Below are positions 52,860-63,379 of a stretch of 64,000 nt of DNA, one piece after another. The stretch covers positions 506,976 to 570,975 of the forward strand of contig WTPW01000147.1 of the NCBI GenBank assembly GCA_009809945.1. The letters run 5' to 3'. The position numbers and the translations under genes are program-made. The stretch's first letter is position 1; each line of letters starts with the position of its first letter. Below the pieces are notes generated by a model. That model was not told where the DNA came from and ran no database searches. It was given only the letters and a program-made list of their open reading frames with translations. The stretch is from Gigaspora margarita. Taxonomy: Eukaryota; Glomeromycota; Glomeromycetes; Diversisporales; Gigasporaceae.

Positions 52860-53235
52860 AGAATTTTATTAATAAAATTCTATTAAATCTTATGATTCAC
52901 AAAATTTCACTAATTAATTCTAACTTTATGCACTAAGTAAACCTGTTTAGCACCAAAAAATGCATATAAATATATTAGAACTCAGACTAGTTTGCAGACT
53001 TTGGACTATCCCAGATTCAGTTTATAGAAATATCTATATATATTATTTGCTTAAATTTGATTAGCTAGTTTAGTATCAGGTGGGGGAGAGGAGGTGCCCT
53101 CTTAAGAGGTAGAAATCATCTAATAAATGTCTCTACCCTTACTATATATAAAATTATTATATATAGCAATTTGTATAACTTTATAATAGTTAATTGGGTT
53201 TTATTAATATTTTAACAACTACTAATTCAATTACC

Positions 53236-53815
53236 GTAGGTTTCCGAAAATAAGCTATCTCCAAAAGAAGTTCCCCCCAGATTTTCAGAAAAATTTTTAA
53301 AGAAATTGTTAACAGTCACTATATATAAAACTTTTTTTACTAAGTAAACTTCAAAGTGTGATTAAGTAAAGATGTTCAGAACAACGAAATATACTTATAG
53401 CAAAAATCTCATAGCATTTGGACAACTTTTTATTAGTACATTTTTTAAATTTTCAAAAAATTTAACAATCTAAAAATAGTGATTTAAGCTAACTAATGCA
53501 GCCGCAGCTAAGCTGGCTTAGCTAGCTAAGCTAGCTGATATAATGTGATTGGCTGGCTAATACAGCTAAAAGCTAACTATTATAAAAATCTGATAAATTC
53601 CTGAAAGAAAAATAAATGGACATAAAGTACGGGTCAAAAATTCTGAAATTTTCTGAATGCAGGCTGTTAGCCAGCTGCTTGGCTAATAATTTAGTTAGCT
53701 GGCTAAGCCAGCTGACTAAAACCATGTAGCTTAAATCACTAGCTACCCCCACTTTTTTTTGTGTAACTTTTTGGCCAAAAAGGGTAGCTTATTTTCAGAT
53801 AAATATAATAAGCTA
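53236..53815. mobile_element. Nested inverted-repeat elements rich in AGCTGGCT
   Basis: Outer ends: TAGGTTTCCGAAAATAAGCT and, on the other strand, CTGAAAATAAGCTACCC. Inner inverted pair at about 53475-53745: TAGTGATTTAAGCTAAC and its inverse GTAGCTTAAATCACTA, enclosing GGCTTAGCTAGCTAAGCTAG and GTTAGCTGGCTAAGCCAGCT. No TSD called. Confidence 0.55.
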
Positions 53816-53967
53816 AAATTTTAACTATACATTTAGCATATGCATAGCAATGCACTTGCATAGTACAAGCTTATAAAGTTGTATATTGATGGCAAAAATA
53901 TAATTTTTTTTATTCATATTCATGTTTATTTAAAATATTCTATTAAAAATTTTTAAAGGTTTGACAA

Positions 53968-54270
53968 CAAATAACTTTTGATACAGTGATCCAATTTGGA
54001 TAAAACAACTACCAAAATGTCTGTCTTGATGAGACGATTCTAATGAGTCTAAGATCACTAAAATCCAATCACAGGCTCCTGTGATCATTAAGGATTTGTG
54101 TCACTTCACATATTTAAGAATTGATTAAATTTAACATCTAAATAAAAAATCCTTAATGATCTCAGCATTTTGTAGCTAAATTTGGATAATTTCAGACTCT
54201 TTAGAATTGTCTTATTGAGTTAAACACTTGTCATTTTATCCAAATTGGGCTACTAGATCAAGTTTTTCAC
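53968..54270. repeat. Inverted pair of dispersed core repeats
   Basis: Plus copy 53968-54095 (AATAACTTTTGATACAGTGA, ACTACCAAAATGTCTGTC, AGACGATTCTAATGAGTC, AATCCAATCACAGGCTCCTG). Minus copy 54145-54270 (AAAATCCTTAATGATCTCAG, AGACTCTTTAGAATTGTCTT, ATTTTATCCAAATTGGGCTA, CTAGATCAAG). Together a palindrome of about 300 bp with a short spacer. Confidence 0.75.
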
Positions 54271-54814
54271 TATCAAACATTTTAAATTTTTAATAGTATT
54301 TCAAATATGCGCAAATATATTATTTATTGACATTTGTCATGTAACTATAACAGGGTATTTTATTTATAGTCACATCTCTATATAATCACCAAAATAGGGC
54401 ACAACAAACTTGTAATTATAGAGAGGTCTGACTGTATTAACAAAATAAATTTCTGTAGTTTCTGTCTCTGAGGGATAAAAAAATACCTTGCAAAATTTTA
54501 CTATATACAACATTCTATCTGAACTTTAACTATAGCTCTAACCCTAACCCTAATAATAGTAAGTTTAACGCTTTGTTTTTGTTTTGATCATAATGTTACA
54601 TAATCTAATTGGTTAATTACAATCCAGTGACTATCACCGCTGGCAATGATACATTTTTCTAAAAACTTATATTAAAAAATAGCTTAGATCTTCCTTTATT
54701 TAATATAAAAAATTATAAATAAATAGTTAAAATTGAAAACTTTTATATAAAGACAAAAGTATCTTTAGTTTTGGTGTTTCAACCTTTTCGCACTAGACAA
54801 TATATATTTAATAT

Positions 54815-55290
54815 TAGGAATAATGCTGAAATCAGATAATGCTAAAATCTATATGATCTTCATATCATCAGATTTTCTAAATTTTTGAAAATTGTGTAAA
54901 CAATTAATCTACACTACATTGAATGCTATAACCAGTCAGTATACCTATATATATTCTTAATATCTATATATAAAAGATCTTCTAACTGTATCAAAAAGGC
55001 AACTATAACTCTAACCCTAACCACGAGGCAAAAAGTGTCTATAAAACTACTAACAAAAAAAATTTGCCTCATATTTAGGGTTAGAATTAGAATTACTATT
55101 TGATACAGTTAAAAGGTCTTTTATATATAGATATCAAGATGTGATTTATGCAGTATTGAATTAACCCACATTTACTGACCCTATTCGATTGTTTTGATTA
55201 TATAGTGTAGATCAATTGTTTCACAATTTTCAGAAATTTTAGAAAATTCAATGATCATGTATATTTTAGCATCATCCCCAACATATAATA
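54815..55290. mobile_element. Two-tier foldback element, about 475 bp
   Basis: Outer arms: ATAATGCTGAAATCAGATAA, TCTAAATTTTTGAAAATTGT, TCTACACTA and their inverses near 55200-55290. Inner arms (about 54958-55135): TATATAAAAGATCTTCTAAC, TGTATCAAAAAGGCAACTAT, CTCTAACCCTAA and their inverses. The CCCTAA units here are part of the hairpin arms. Confidence 0.65.
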
Positions 55291-55785
55291 TTATATATAT
55301 ATAATTTTTAAGATTTTTGGTCAATCACCAATAGTTATTACATAGTAAAGTCTAACTTCTACAATGTAAATTGGTTATTGGTGCTTAAGTAAACTTATTT
55401 GAGAGACTAAACTACACCTATCCTAAAAGTTTTATCAAAAAAGGAGTACCTTTTGTTATTTGACTTTTAATTTTTAGGTTCAACAAATATATTTTGTTAA
55501 TAAAATTTTAATCTTTTGGTTGAATATAAAAATTAAAATCCAATTAATAAAAAGTTCTTTAATTTTGTTATAAATTTTAAAGTATATATATTTTAATATT
55601 CTGAATAAGTTTATTTAAGCAACTTTAATCAATTCATTTAATAAAATTTGACTTTACTATGTAGCAACTTTTATTGATCGTAGGTAGCTTAATATTAGAT
55701 CAAAAATGTTTTTGTATTTCTTGATCAAAAGAAAGAGTGGCTTATTTTTGGAAGTAGCTTATTTTTGGCAATATATGGTAGTTAA

Positions 55786-55990
55786 ATCATCCAAAATGGA
55801 CTGCTAGATCAACAGTTATTCAATTTTAAAAGAATTTTATTTAGCAATTTCAAAAATTATATTAAAATCACACAAAAATTGAATGACTTGGGATCCTGTA
55901 ATTGGATTTTGATGATTTTAGACTTGTTAGAATCATCTTATTGTAATGAGCATTTTGATAGTTAAATATCTAAATCAGACTAGTAGATAA
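55786..55990 (-). repeat. Dispersed core repeats, one partial and one full (minus orientation)
   Basis: Partial 55786-55835: GTAGTTAAATCATCCAAAAT, GGACTGCTAGATCAACAGTT. Full 55877-55990: GACTTGGGATCCTGTAATTG, AGACTTGTTAGAATCATCTT, GATAGTTAAATATCTAAATC, AGTAGATAAAAAGCTATTCA. Confidence 0.72.
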
Positions 55991-56389
55991 AAAGCTATTC
56001 AATATTTAATATTTATATATATATATTATAAAATTTTAACCAATCAAATTCTTGAAAAATTATTAGTGGATGACTTAGCAAAACCCTAATCAGCTAATAA
56101 ATAGCCCTTCTCTTATTAGCTTATTATAAGATGACAAATTTTAAAAAAAGTAATACAGTAATTTAATATTAAAGATAAAATTTTAAATTAATTTATAATT
56201 AAAATTAAAATAGATAAATTCTATATAAACTTAAAAAATATCTTTATTAATAGAATAAAAATATTGTTTATAAACAAATTTTTAACTATATATGATTTTT
56301 TAAAATAGCATATATATGTCATACTGTAGTTAATACTAGTAAATACAAATTATATATGCAACATTTCTTTTGCTATTAGGGTTAGAGTT

Positions 56390-57115
56390 AGAGTTTGTGT
56401 TATAGTTTGGGTAGGGCATTAGTATATACCAAAATTTTGCAAGGAATTTTTTTTTGTTAAAATATAAAGATTGGTTTTTAGACAGAATTTTTTAATATAG
56501 ATAATTTTTGGAAAAAAAAACTATTTTTTAAAAAGTTTCAGATTTTCAAGCTACACAAATTTCATAATTTTGATTGACCAAAACACATGTGGTGTTGAAT
56601 ACCAGTAGTGTGATTTATTAATATTCTTTATAAATTTCTTATATATAATAACTTTTTGTATTTATTATTAGTAAAATTATTATTATTAATTTTATATACA
56701 ATATAGATAAATAATTTATAATTTTCATTATTTAATAAGATATTAATTTATGAGTTTTATTAAAACGCACCTATGGTGTTTTACACCGTGTTACACAAAA
56801 CTATTAGAATAGCCAATCAAAATTTAAGATCAGTTGTAACATAAAATTCGTTTTTTTTTAAAAAAAACATCATATCTCAAAATTTTGCTTATAAAACCAA
56901 CTTTGGGGCTCTAATAAAAAAAATCCCTTGCTAAATTTTGTAAATACTAATGCCCCGATAAAATCCCAGGCCCACCCTAACCCTAAAGTAATCAAAATTT
57001 ATTTTTTTGTTTTATAAAAATTTATTTTTTTGTTTTTGTTACACAGATTTGCAAATCTAATTTATCTATGGTGGTAAAACACCATTAGTGCGTTTTATAA
57101 TAATTGTTAATTTAT
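56390..57115. mobile_element. Overlapping inverted-repeat elements with GTGTTTTACACC ends
   Basis: Arms GGGCATTAGTATATACCAAA (about 56415) and the inverse of GGGGCATTAGTATTTACAAA (near 56955) enclose a second pair, AAAACGCACCTATGGTGTTT (56762) and the inverse of AAAACGCACTAATGGTGTTT (57105). A third, diverged end is near 56585 (ACACATGTGGTGTTGAATAC). CCCTAACCCTAA-type motifs lie in the outer arms. No TSD called. Confidence 0.5.
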
Positions 57116-59051
57116 TTTTAAAATTAATAGATATCAATTTGGCTATGTACTAAATTTAGTACACACAAAAAAATTAATTTGGAATTAATTATTTAACCAA
57201 ATTTAATTAAATTATGCCAAAATATATTTGAATATTAGAACTATCTTTTTGTACAATTTCAGCAATATTTATTAATAAAAATTTAATATAGCTTACCCTT
57301 AAACTTTCTGTATTTCTCTAAAATTTAGCCATACTAAATTTAGTACAGTATTAAATATTAATAGTATATAAAACTTGTAATAAAATTAAAAAATATATTA
57401 AAATTTTAGATTGTTTTGGATCCAATCTTGATCTTGGTACAATTAAAAAAATAAATAATATATTTGTTTTAAATAGTTTAGATAAATCTGTTTTAAAGTG
57501 ATACATGTCTAAAAATAGTTAATATTTTCTTTTATATAGTAAAACATAGTAAAAACATAGTAAAAAAATTAGTAAATTTGAGGGATAAGTAAAGATAAGT
57601 TTATTAGTAAAGGTTTAAATCTGGCTGTTCCTCCTTTTAAAAGTTTTTTTTATTATCGTGGTTGAATCCATTACTCCAGGATTTTGTGGAGCCAATTGGG
57701 ATTTGGAAATGGCATAATCAGTGATTTCAGAACTTGCATGACTTTAATTAAAAGTCTAAATATTGATTGCATGAATGATGCGTAAATAATTATGTAATAG
57801 TTAGTGATACAAATGTAAATGATAGTAAATATTTAAGGCATCGATTCTAAAGAAGGAAGTGCCTAGCTTTTTATGCTCTTAATAGCAAGCTTGTTTTGAC
57901 CTGCAATATCTTTATGATTTTCCAAATGAATAAACTTATCTTAATGAATGTATTAGGTAGAGTACCTGTAAGATACACTAGTTATTATATTGCCAAGTAG
58001 GTGAAGTCTACTAATAAACCCCGCGAATACACAGCAGGTTGGAAATAGCCATAACACAAGGACCTGGTATCTAGCTCATATCGCAGTGATGAATAGTATA
58101 TGGCATACTTGCTAAAAAATAAAGTAATAAGCAATTGATCAATCAACAGCTTGTGTATCTAATGCACATGATCGATCAGGAATTATGATTATAAGATCAA
58201 TTAATTGATCAATTATAGGCGATCAGTAATTTAATAAATACTGGGTAAGTTATAGTATCAAATAAGGTGCAAAGAAGTATACTAGCATGGGTAATTGATG
58301 CGTATAAACTATGAAGTAATTATGAAGTAATTAATAAGGAACAATAGATTGTATAATCCATATTTGATGCAAGTAATATGAGTCAAATTAGATATATATA
58401 AGGAAGCGATTAAAATCATTAGAGAGTTTTTAAGTTAGTTTTAGTTAGTCTTTGCATGAGTAAAAAATCCCTTTTGTAATTAATATAATTGTAATAAATA
58501 AATAGCAAAACACTTGCCTGCATTATAAAAAAAAAATATTACCTGGAGTTGACATAGGAAATGGAGAGCATGGAGCGGTTGATATTGGTAGTTGAAAGGA
58601 TAGTAGGTATCATGGTTAAAATTGTGAAGGTCTTGACAGTGATACAAATGAAATGATGATGTTATAGACTGCACTTATATTATATGTGCTGACATCCATA
58701 ACATTTGGCCTGTTCTTGCCTGAATTAAATATGTAGTAGAGAAATATCAGTGGAAAATTCTAAAGTGGATGATGTAAGACTTTTGAAATTTATAAAAAAG
58801 GCAGAAGGAACAAAAGTTGCAAATAATGACATCAAAGGATATATAAATAATTATCGAAAGTGTAGTAAAAATATTTGAAATCAACTGGAAGTGAAAAGAA
58901 AATTGAAAGTTAATTTGATTGGGCAAGATAATGCAAACATGAATGCACGAACAAAAATCAAAAGCAAATCTGGTAACTTTGATAAAAAGAGGGATCTACT
59001 ATTTATTAAAAATCAATAGAGTATAATCACACTGATTAAGTATATAGTGTA

Positions 59052-59385
59052 GGACATTGCTATCAAAATGGAATTAATGACACAAAAGGAATAAACATCA
59101 GGCAGATATTTATCAACAAAAATTTGATCAGGATATAGTTATCAGCATAGAATTAAGAACAAGAAAAATGGACACAAGGCACTAGTTGATGATCAACAAT
59201 TCCTGAAAATGAGTTATACCAATAGAACAAGCAACTTTGGATATTGTTATCAAAAAGAGATTTGTGTTAAAAGGAATGAATATAAGGCATTCAGTAATTA
59301 TCAAGAGCCTGCTAATAAAGGTTATACTAATAGAATAAATAATATTGGATATTATTATCAGTGTGGAATTATATTTCTAATATAG
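59052..59385 (+). pseudogene. Sel1-like repeat protein fragment
   Basis: In one plus-strand frame four consecutive units spaced about 36 residues show the Sel1 signature: GHCYQNGIND, GYSYQHRIKNKKNGHKAL, FGYCYQKEICVKRNEYKAF then SNYQEPANKGYTNRI, IGYYYQCGI. In intact proteins this reads LG.CY..G.GV.KDE.KAF.WY.KAA. Sel1 repeats are TPR-like scaffolds, often found next to kinase domains in mycorrhizal fungal expansions (family knowledge). Stops fall within and after the array; a stop-free piece runs 59131-59385. Flanking sequence from 58700 to 60180 is similarly AAA/GAA-rich and may be more of the same gene, but I cannot place motifs. An A32 tract follows at 60192-60223. Confidence 0.7.
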
Positions 59386-60185
59386 ATGCTAAAAATATAA
59401 TATTGACTAACTATAGAAAAATCATAAAAGGTAATGCTAGAAATATGAAGTCATGAATATCAGATAGAGTGGCTTTGATGGAAATACAGAGAGTTCAAAT
59501 TGATGAACAAATTGAAAAGAAGATTGGTGAAATAAATGATCAAGTACACCTTGAGTAGCAAAAGCATGTGATATAAAAAAGGTAGTTAAGCACAAAACCT
59601 CTAGTAGTGTGAATAAGGTTGGCATTACTGAGAATGATTGGAATACATATGTTGAAAGAATTGTACCCAGTGTGGAATAAATGAAAGAAGTGGAGACCCA
59701 TCTAAACTAAATGATAAGGTAAGCTTGGGGTTAAATTCACTGATAAAATATGCAGTAATAGAGGAAATGCTGGAAAAATGATAGGTAATACCTTAGGGAC
59801 TGGTTTTTTGCATCTGCAATGCTTAATTAAAGAGCAAAGATTAAAAAATGAGATAATTTTGAACAATCATAGAGGAATGTTTACATAGTTATATGATTTA
59901 AGCTAGAAACTAATTAAAATATGTAGAGCAAAAATGGATGTTGAAAAATTTGGAGATCGCTTTTGAGAGATGTGTATAAAAGTAAATTGAAAGGTGATCT
60001 TGGTCAGGGCCAATTGAATGCAAATTGTATTAATGGAAAAATAGATGTTTGACATATTCAATTTATGATAAAAGTGGAATCAAATTCTATGAATGCCTTT
60101 ATCTTGACAGATGTGATCTAAATGCTAAAGTCATCATAAGTTGCAAAAAAATTGAGAGTTAAATATTGGGATGTTAAATAATAAT

Positions 60186-60191
<6 letters not shown>

Positions 60192-60223
<32 letters not shown>
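60192..60223 (+). repeat. A32 homopolymer
   Basis: Directly downstream of the Sel1-bearing stretch. Could be a fossil poly(A) tail of a retroposed copy or a simple repeat. Confidence 0.85.
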
Positions 60224-60225
<2 letters not shown>

Positions 60226-60747
60226 AAGGCCAAACATTGAATTTTTTATGTTTGTTTATTTATGTAAATTAATTAGGTAGGGATAAATAGTTGGTAAAAC
60301 AGGCAATACATAAAATAGTTGTAGTTTGTGTTGGTTAAAAACTTCAGGAACAAAGTTCCAGGGGTCTAGCTCATGTCACAGTTGAATCTATTACCCCAGG
60401 ATTTCATAGTGCTAATCAGGATCTGGGAATGGCATGATCAGTGATTTCAGAACTTGCATGACTTTAATTAAAAGTCTAAATATTGATTGCACAAATGATG
60501 CATAAATAATTATGTAATAGTTAGTGATGCAAATATAAATAATAGTAAATATATAAGGCATCTATCCCAAAGAGGGAAGTGCCTAGCATTTTATACTCTT
60601 AATAGCAAGCTTGTTTGACCTGCAATATCTTCATAATTTTCCAAGTAAATAAACTTATCTTAGTGAACATATTAGGTAGAGTACCTGTACAATGCACTAG
60701 TCATTATATTGCCAAGCGGGTGAAGTCTACTAATAAAATACAATGAA

Positions 60748-60868
60748 CAGTGTTTATTTTTCATAGTGTGCACAAGTGTGTGCACTGTGTGGGTCCAATC
60801 AAATTTTAGAATAAAGCAATTTGATTGGATCTGCACATGTGCATACTGTAAAAAATAAATACTGACTA
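60748..60868. mobile_element. Small hAT-like MITE in the second direct repeat
   Basis: Ends CAGTGTTTATTTTTCATAGT and, on the other strand, CAGTATTTATTTTTTACAGT, continuing GTGCACA and ATGTGCA. The first direct repeat (near 58018) lacks it, so this is a filled/empty pair. The CAGTG terminus fits hAT; the flanking 8 bp match only loosely. Confidence 0.65.
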
Positions 60869-60899
60869 CAAATATATGGCAGATTGGAAATAGCTGTGA

Positions 60900-61720
60900 T
60901 ACTATTAAGTAAATGTTCAATGTGCATTTAATAATAGTAGTAAAATCATTAAAATTGACCCAATACAGCATGAGATATAATCATTTTATTCTTCACAACT
61001 ATATATTTTTTTTGGTTATTTAAAGAAAAATATATAAGTTGCAAAGATTAAAATACTCATTTCTCATAATATACTAGATCAATTTTAATAATTTTACTAC
61101 TATTAAAATTAGACAAATTAGCTCTACAATATTTATTAAACACATTAAAGGTTTAATTGATCCAAAAAAAACTTTTAGAATAAGGAACAGCCAGATTTCT
61201 ATATTTAGTAAATTAATATAGTAATTTCTCTAATATATATTATAAAGATCCTACTAATTATAGACAAATCATAAATTATAACTTTTTTATATACCAAACC
61301 AATTTTAATAATTTTACTATAATTAGAATCAGAAAAACTAGCTTTATATCTTTATTAGATATTTAACAAAATTTTTATTAAATAAAATTTTTGTTATTTA
61401 TAATTTATATTTTTTGATTGCACTTTAGTAGCAATCTAATTTTTAAATATAAGGTATACCTGTCTATTTCTGGGTATTATCCTATTTCTATGAATTATAC
61501 ATTTTCTGTATTTAAAGTTTAAATTTGTAAGTTTGTTATACAAATTTTTGGCTTTTTTTATATATAAATAGAACAGTTAAATAGTAGTTTTTTTTTGTGC
61601 AAATGTTTTTTAAAACCTTTTATTAGTGCCAAGATATATAGATACTATTACATGTTTAATGGAATTCTAAACTAAATAGTTAGCAATTTATATAAACAAA
61701 AAAATTAAGAAAAAAAACAA
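60900..61720. other. AT-rich interval with diverged core-repeat-like motifs
   Basis: Near 60930, 61070 and 61300 short stretches (TAGTAAAATCATTAAAATTG; CTAGATCAATTTTAATAATT then TTACTACTATTAAAATTAGA; ACCAATTTTAATAATTTTAC) resemble the dispersed core but are too diverged to call as copies. No gene. Confidence 0.35.
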
Positions 61721-62039
61721 TCTTTTAATGATATATAATAATGAATTAAGCTCACCAAAGAAAACTAAACCTGAAAACTATATTTTATTTGAACTCTATA
61801 AAATCAAAAACTTTTTATTTTTTACACTAATTTATGTATATCAAACAAAAAACTTTATGTCAAAAAAAAACTTGCCTCTTATTTGTGCTTATTACAATTT
61901 TATGAGTTGTAAGTTTGTATCTAATTACATTTTTATGCATAATTTAAACCTGCTTGAAAAAAATTTTAGCTGCATTCACAACATTTTCTATTACTTGTAC
62001 TTTCATAGTAGCATAATAAAATATAAATTGATTATTATC

Positions 62040-63377
62040 TACAAAAAGAATACAAAATCTTGTCAAGCCTCTATTCAGGCAGCATTAAACTTTCTTGAAA
62101 CCCAAAAAATAGTACAAGTGTGCCTTTAAGTGTTCATAAGGTTGCTTTAAACTTTGATATCACTAAACAAACTCTGCATATGCTATAGCTCAAAATAGTG
62201 CACTCAAACATTCAGGTCCTCTACAATACTCATAGCTAAAGAAGAAAATAAATTAATTGGATACTATCTGAACATGCAAAATCTTAGGTTTGGACTTACT
62301 GGAACAGCTATAAATACAATATTGTACAAATGCTTAAAATTAAAAATAAAAAACATTTACTTAAAAATGGTCCCTGTAAAAAATAGTGAAACTGATTTAT
62401 GCATGATCATCCACAGCATTTTTTCAGGTTTCTCAAGAACTTACTAAAGCACATGCTGCTAAAGGTAACCTAGTTGTCATTCAGAATCATTTTATATAAC
62501 TTCAACTAATAATTTATAAGTATTCATTAGTGGCTAACAGAATTTGAAATATGAACGAAAGTGATGTTAATATCTTGGCTCAGTTAAAAAAAGTATTAGC
62601 TCAATAAGATATTTGACAAGTTCATAAAATTGCAGCTAGAAGTTCCAAAGAACATATATTTGTTTGTTTTACTATTTCTGCATTTAGAATGTACATTCCA
62701 TCATTACTAGTCTATAAAAGTGTTAATGTAATTGGAAGTTTTTAGATAGTGTATCAGTTCTACCTAGTACTATTGCTGCATTTACTAATACTGGCTACAT
62801 GCATGAAGATATTTTTAAAATAAATATCAAAAAATTTAACAATTCAATTCCTTCTACAAGTCCTGTTTTGCTTATGCTTGATATCGATTTAACTAGTATC
62901 AAATTCTGTAATAATACCAATATTCTTCTTTATGTTTTATCTTCTAATACTACCCATATTCTTTAATCATTAGAATTTCCTTTTAAAAAACTTAAGTCCG
63001 AGTATAATAAAGCATCAGATTATTATTGTTCTAATAATGAATATGAAGTAATTACAAAATACTTGTTTATACAAGTTTTTGGTTAAGTATTTCATGAAGC
63101 ATACACTCTAAATGGAATTTGATAAGTATTTGCTACAACTGGTATTTGGTCTCTGAATCCTAATACAATTAAATCTGAATGCTTAACGCTTTTACTACTA
63201 ACTTATCAACCTGTTATTTCAAGCCAAGAAATAACTCATAAGTATAATATAAGAATTAGCAAGTTGACTCAGCTTGAAAATAAAAATAAAGATTTACATG
63301 AATATATTCAAAGATTAGAAAATCCTGGAACTGTGTCATTATCTTCAATTATAAAATATCCCTATCCAAAGCAATGA
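62040..63377 (+). pseudogene. pogo/Tigger-like transposase (DDE, CENP-B/jerky type), dead
   Basis: Plus-strand peptides in family order: SIQAALNFLETQKI then VALNFDITKQTLH-like (helix-turn-helix region, about 62070-62170), KAHAAKGNLVVIQNHF (DNA-binding half), NMNESDVN at the first catalytic site (usually NxDE), VHKIAARSSKEHIFVCFTI, MYIPSLLVYK, LPSTIAAFTNTGYMHEDIF, SPVLLMLDIDLTSIKF (second Asp; normally LDGH), NILLYVLSSNTTHIL then SLEFPFKKLKSEYNKA (third site), TTGIWSLNPNTIKSE. A near-continuous frame runs about 62740-63377 with stops after HIL, after FG and after GI; the first two replace expected CAA codons. Earlier parts are frameshifted. Cut-and-paste at TA sites is the family reaction. No terminal repeats were found; 25.5 and 54.4 kb have MITEs with pogo-type ends. 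Confidence 0.8.
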
Positions 63378-63379
63378 AT

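Larger units (their letters stand above)
48974..53139. mobile_element. Composite foldback (Harbinger-like, TTA target) enclosing an array of palindromes
   Basis: Left end GAGTAGAGACATTTATCAGG after TTA; right end at 53139, on the other strand, GGGTAGAGACATTTATTAGA before TTA. The two ends stay similar for over 100 bp (CTCTTAAGAGGG, CCACCTGATAC, AGC.AATCAAATT.AAGCAAA). A second right end of the same family (GGGTAGAGACATTTATCACC, again next to TTA) lies at 51071, so at least two elements are joined or nested. All ends run into the same subterminal AGTCTGCAG, GAATAT.TTTATAT block and then into the palindrome array. TTA target sites fit PIF/Harbinger; no transposase is present. Confidence 0.65.
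57645..60905. repeat. Long direct-repeat pair (about 57645-58075 and 60370-60905) around 2.3 kb
   Basis: The two repeats share over 400 bp in the same orientation (GATTTCAGAACTTGCATGAC, AAAGTCTAAATATTGATTGC, GGAAGTGCCTAGC, GTGAAGTCTACTAATAAA, GATTGGAAATAGC). Each holds a TATA-like TAAATAT(T/A)TAAGGCATC and a polyadenylation-like AATAAACTTATCTT, so a degenerate LTR pair is possible; a tandem duplication of a host locus is the alternative, since the enclosed sequence looks like a Sel1 pseudogene. If LTR-derived it is an old, broken fossil of unassigned family. A MITE splits the second repeat. Confidence 0.5.

Noticed and set aside
54535-57000. CCCTAA/TTAGGG motifs as interstitial telomere
   Set aside because: Only one or two units at each place (14.0, 54.5, 55.0, 56.4, 57.0 kb), mostly lying in arms of inverted repeats, so they are parts of MITEs rather than telomere relics.
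61728-62129. 133-residue hypothetical gene
   Set aside because: Only its last 30 codons resemble anything (the start of the pogo transposase); the rest is AT-driven open sequence.
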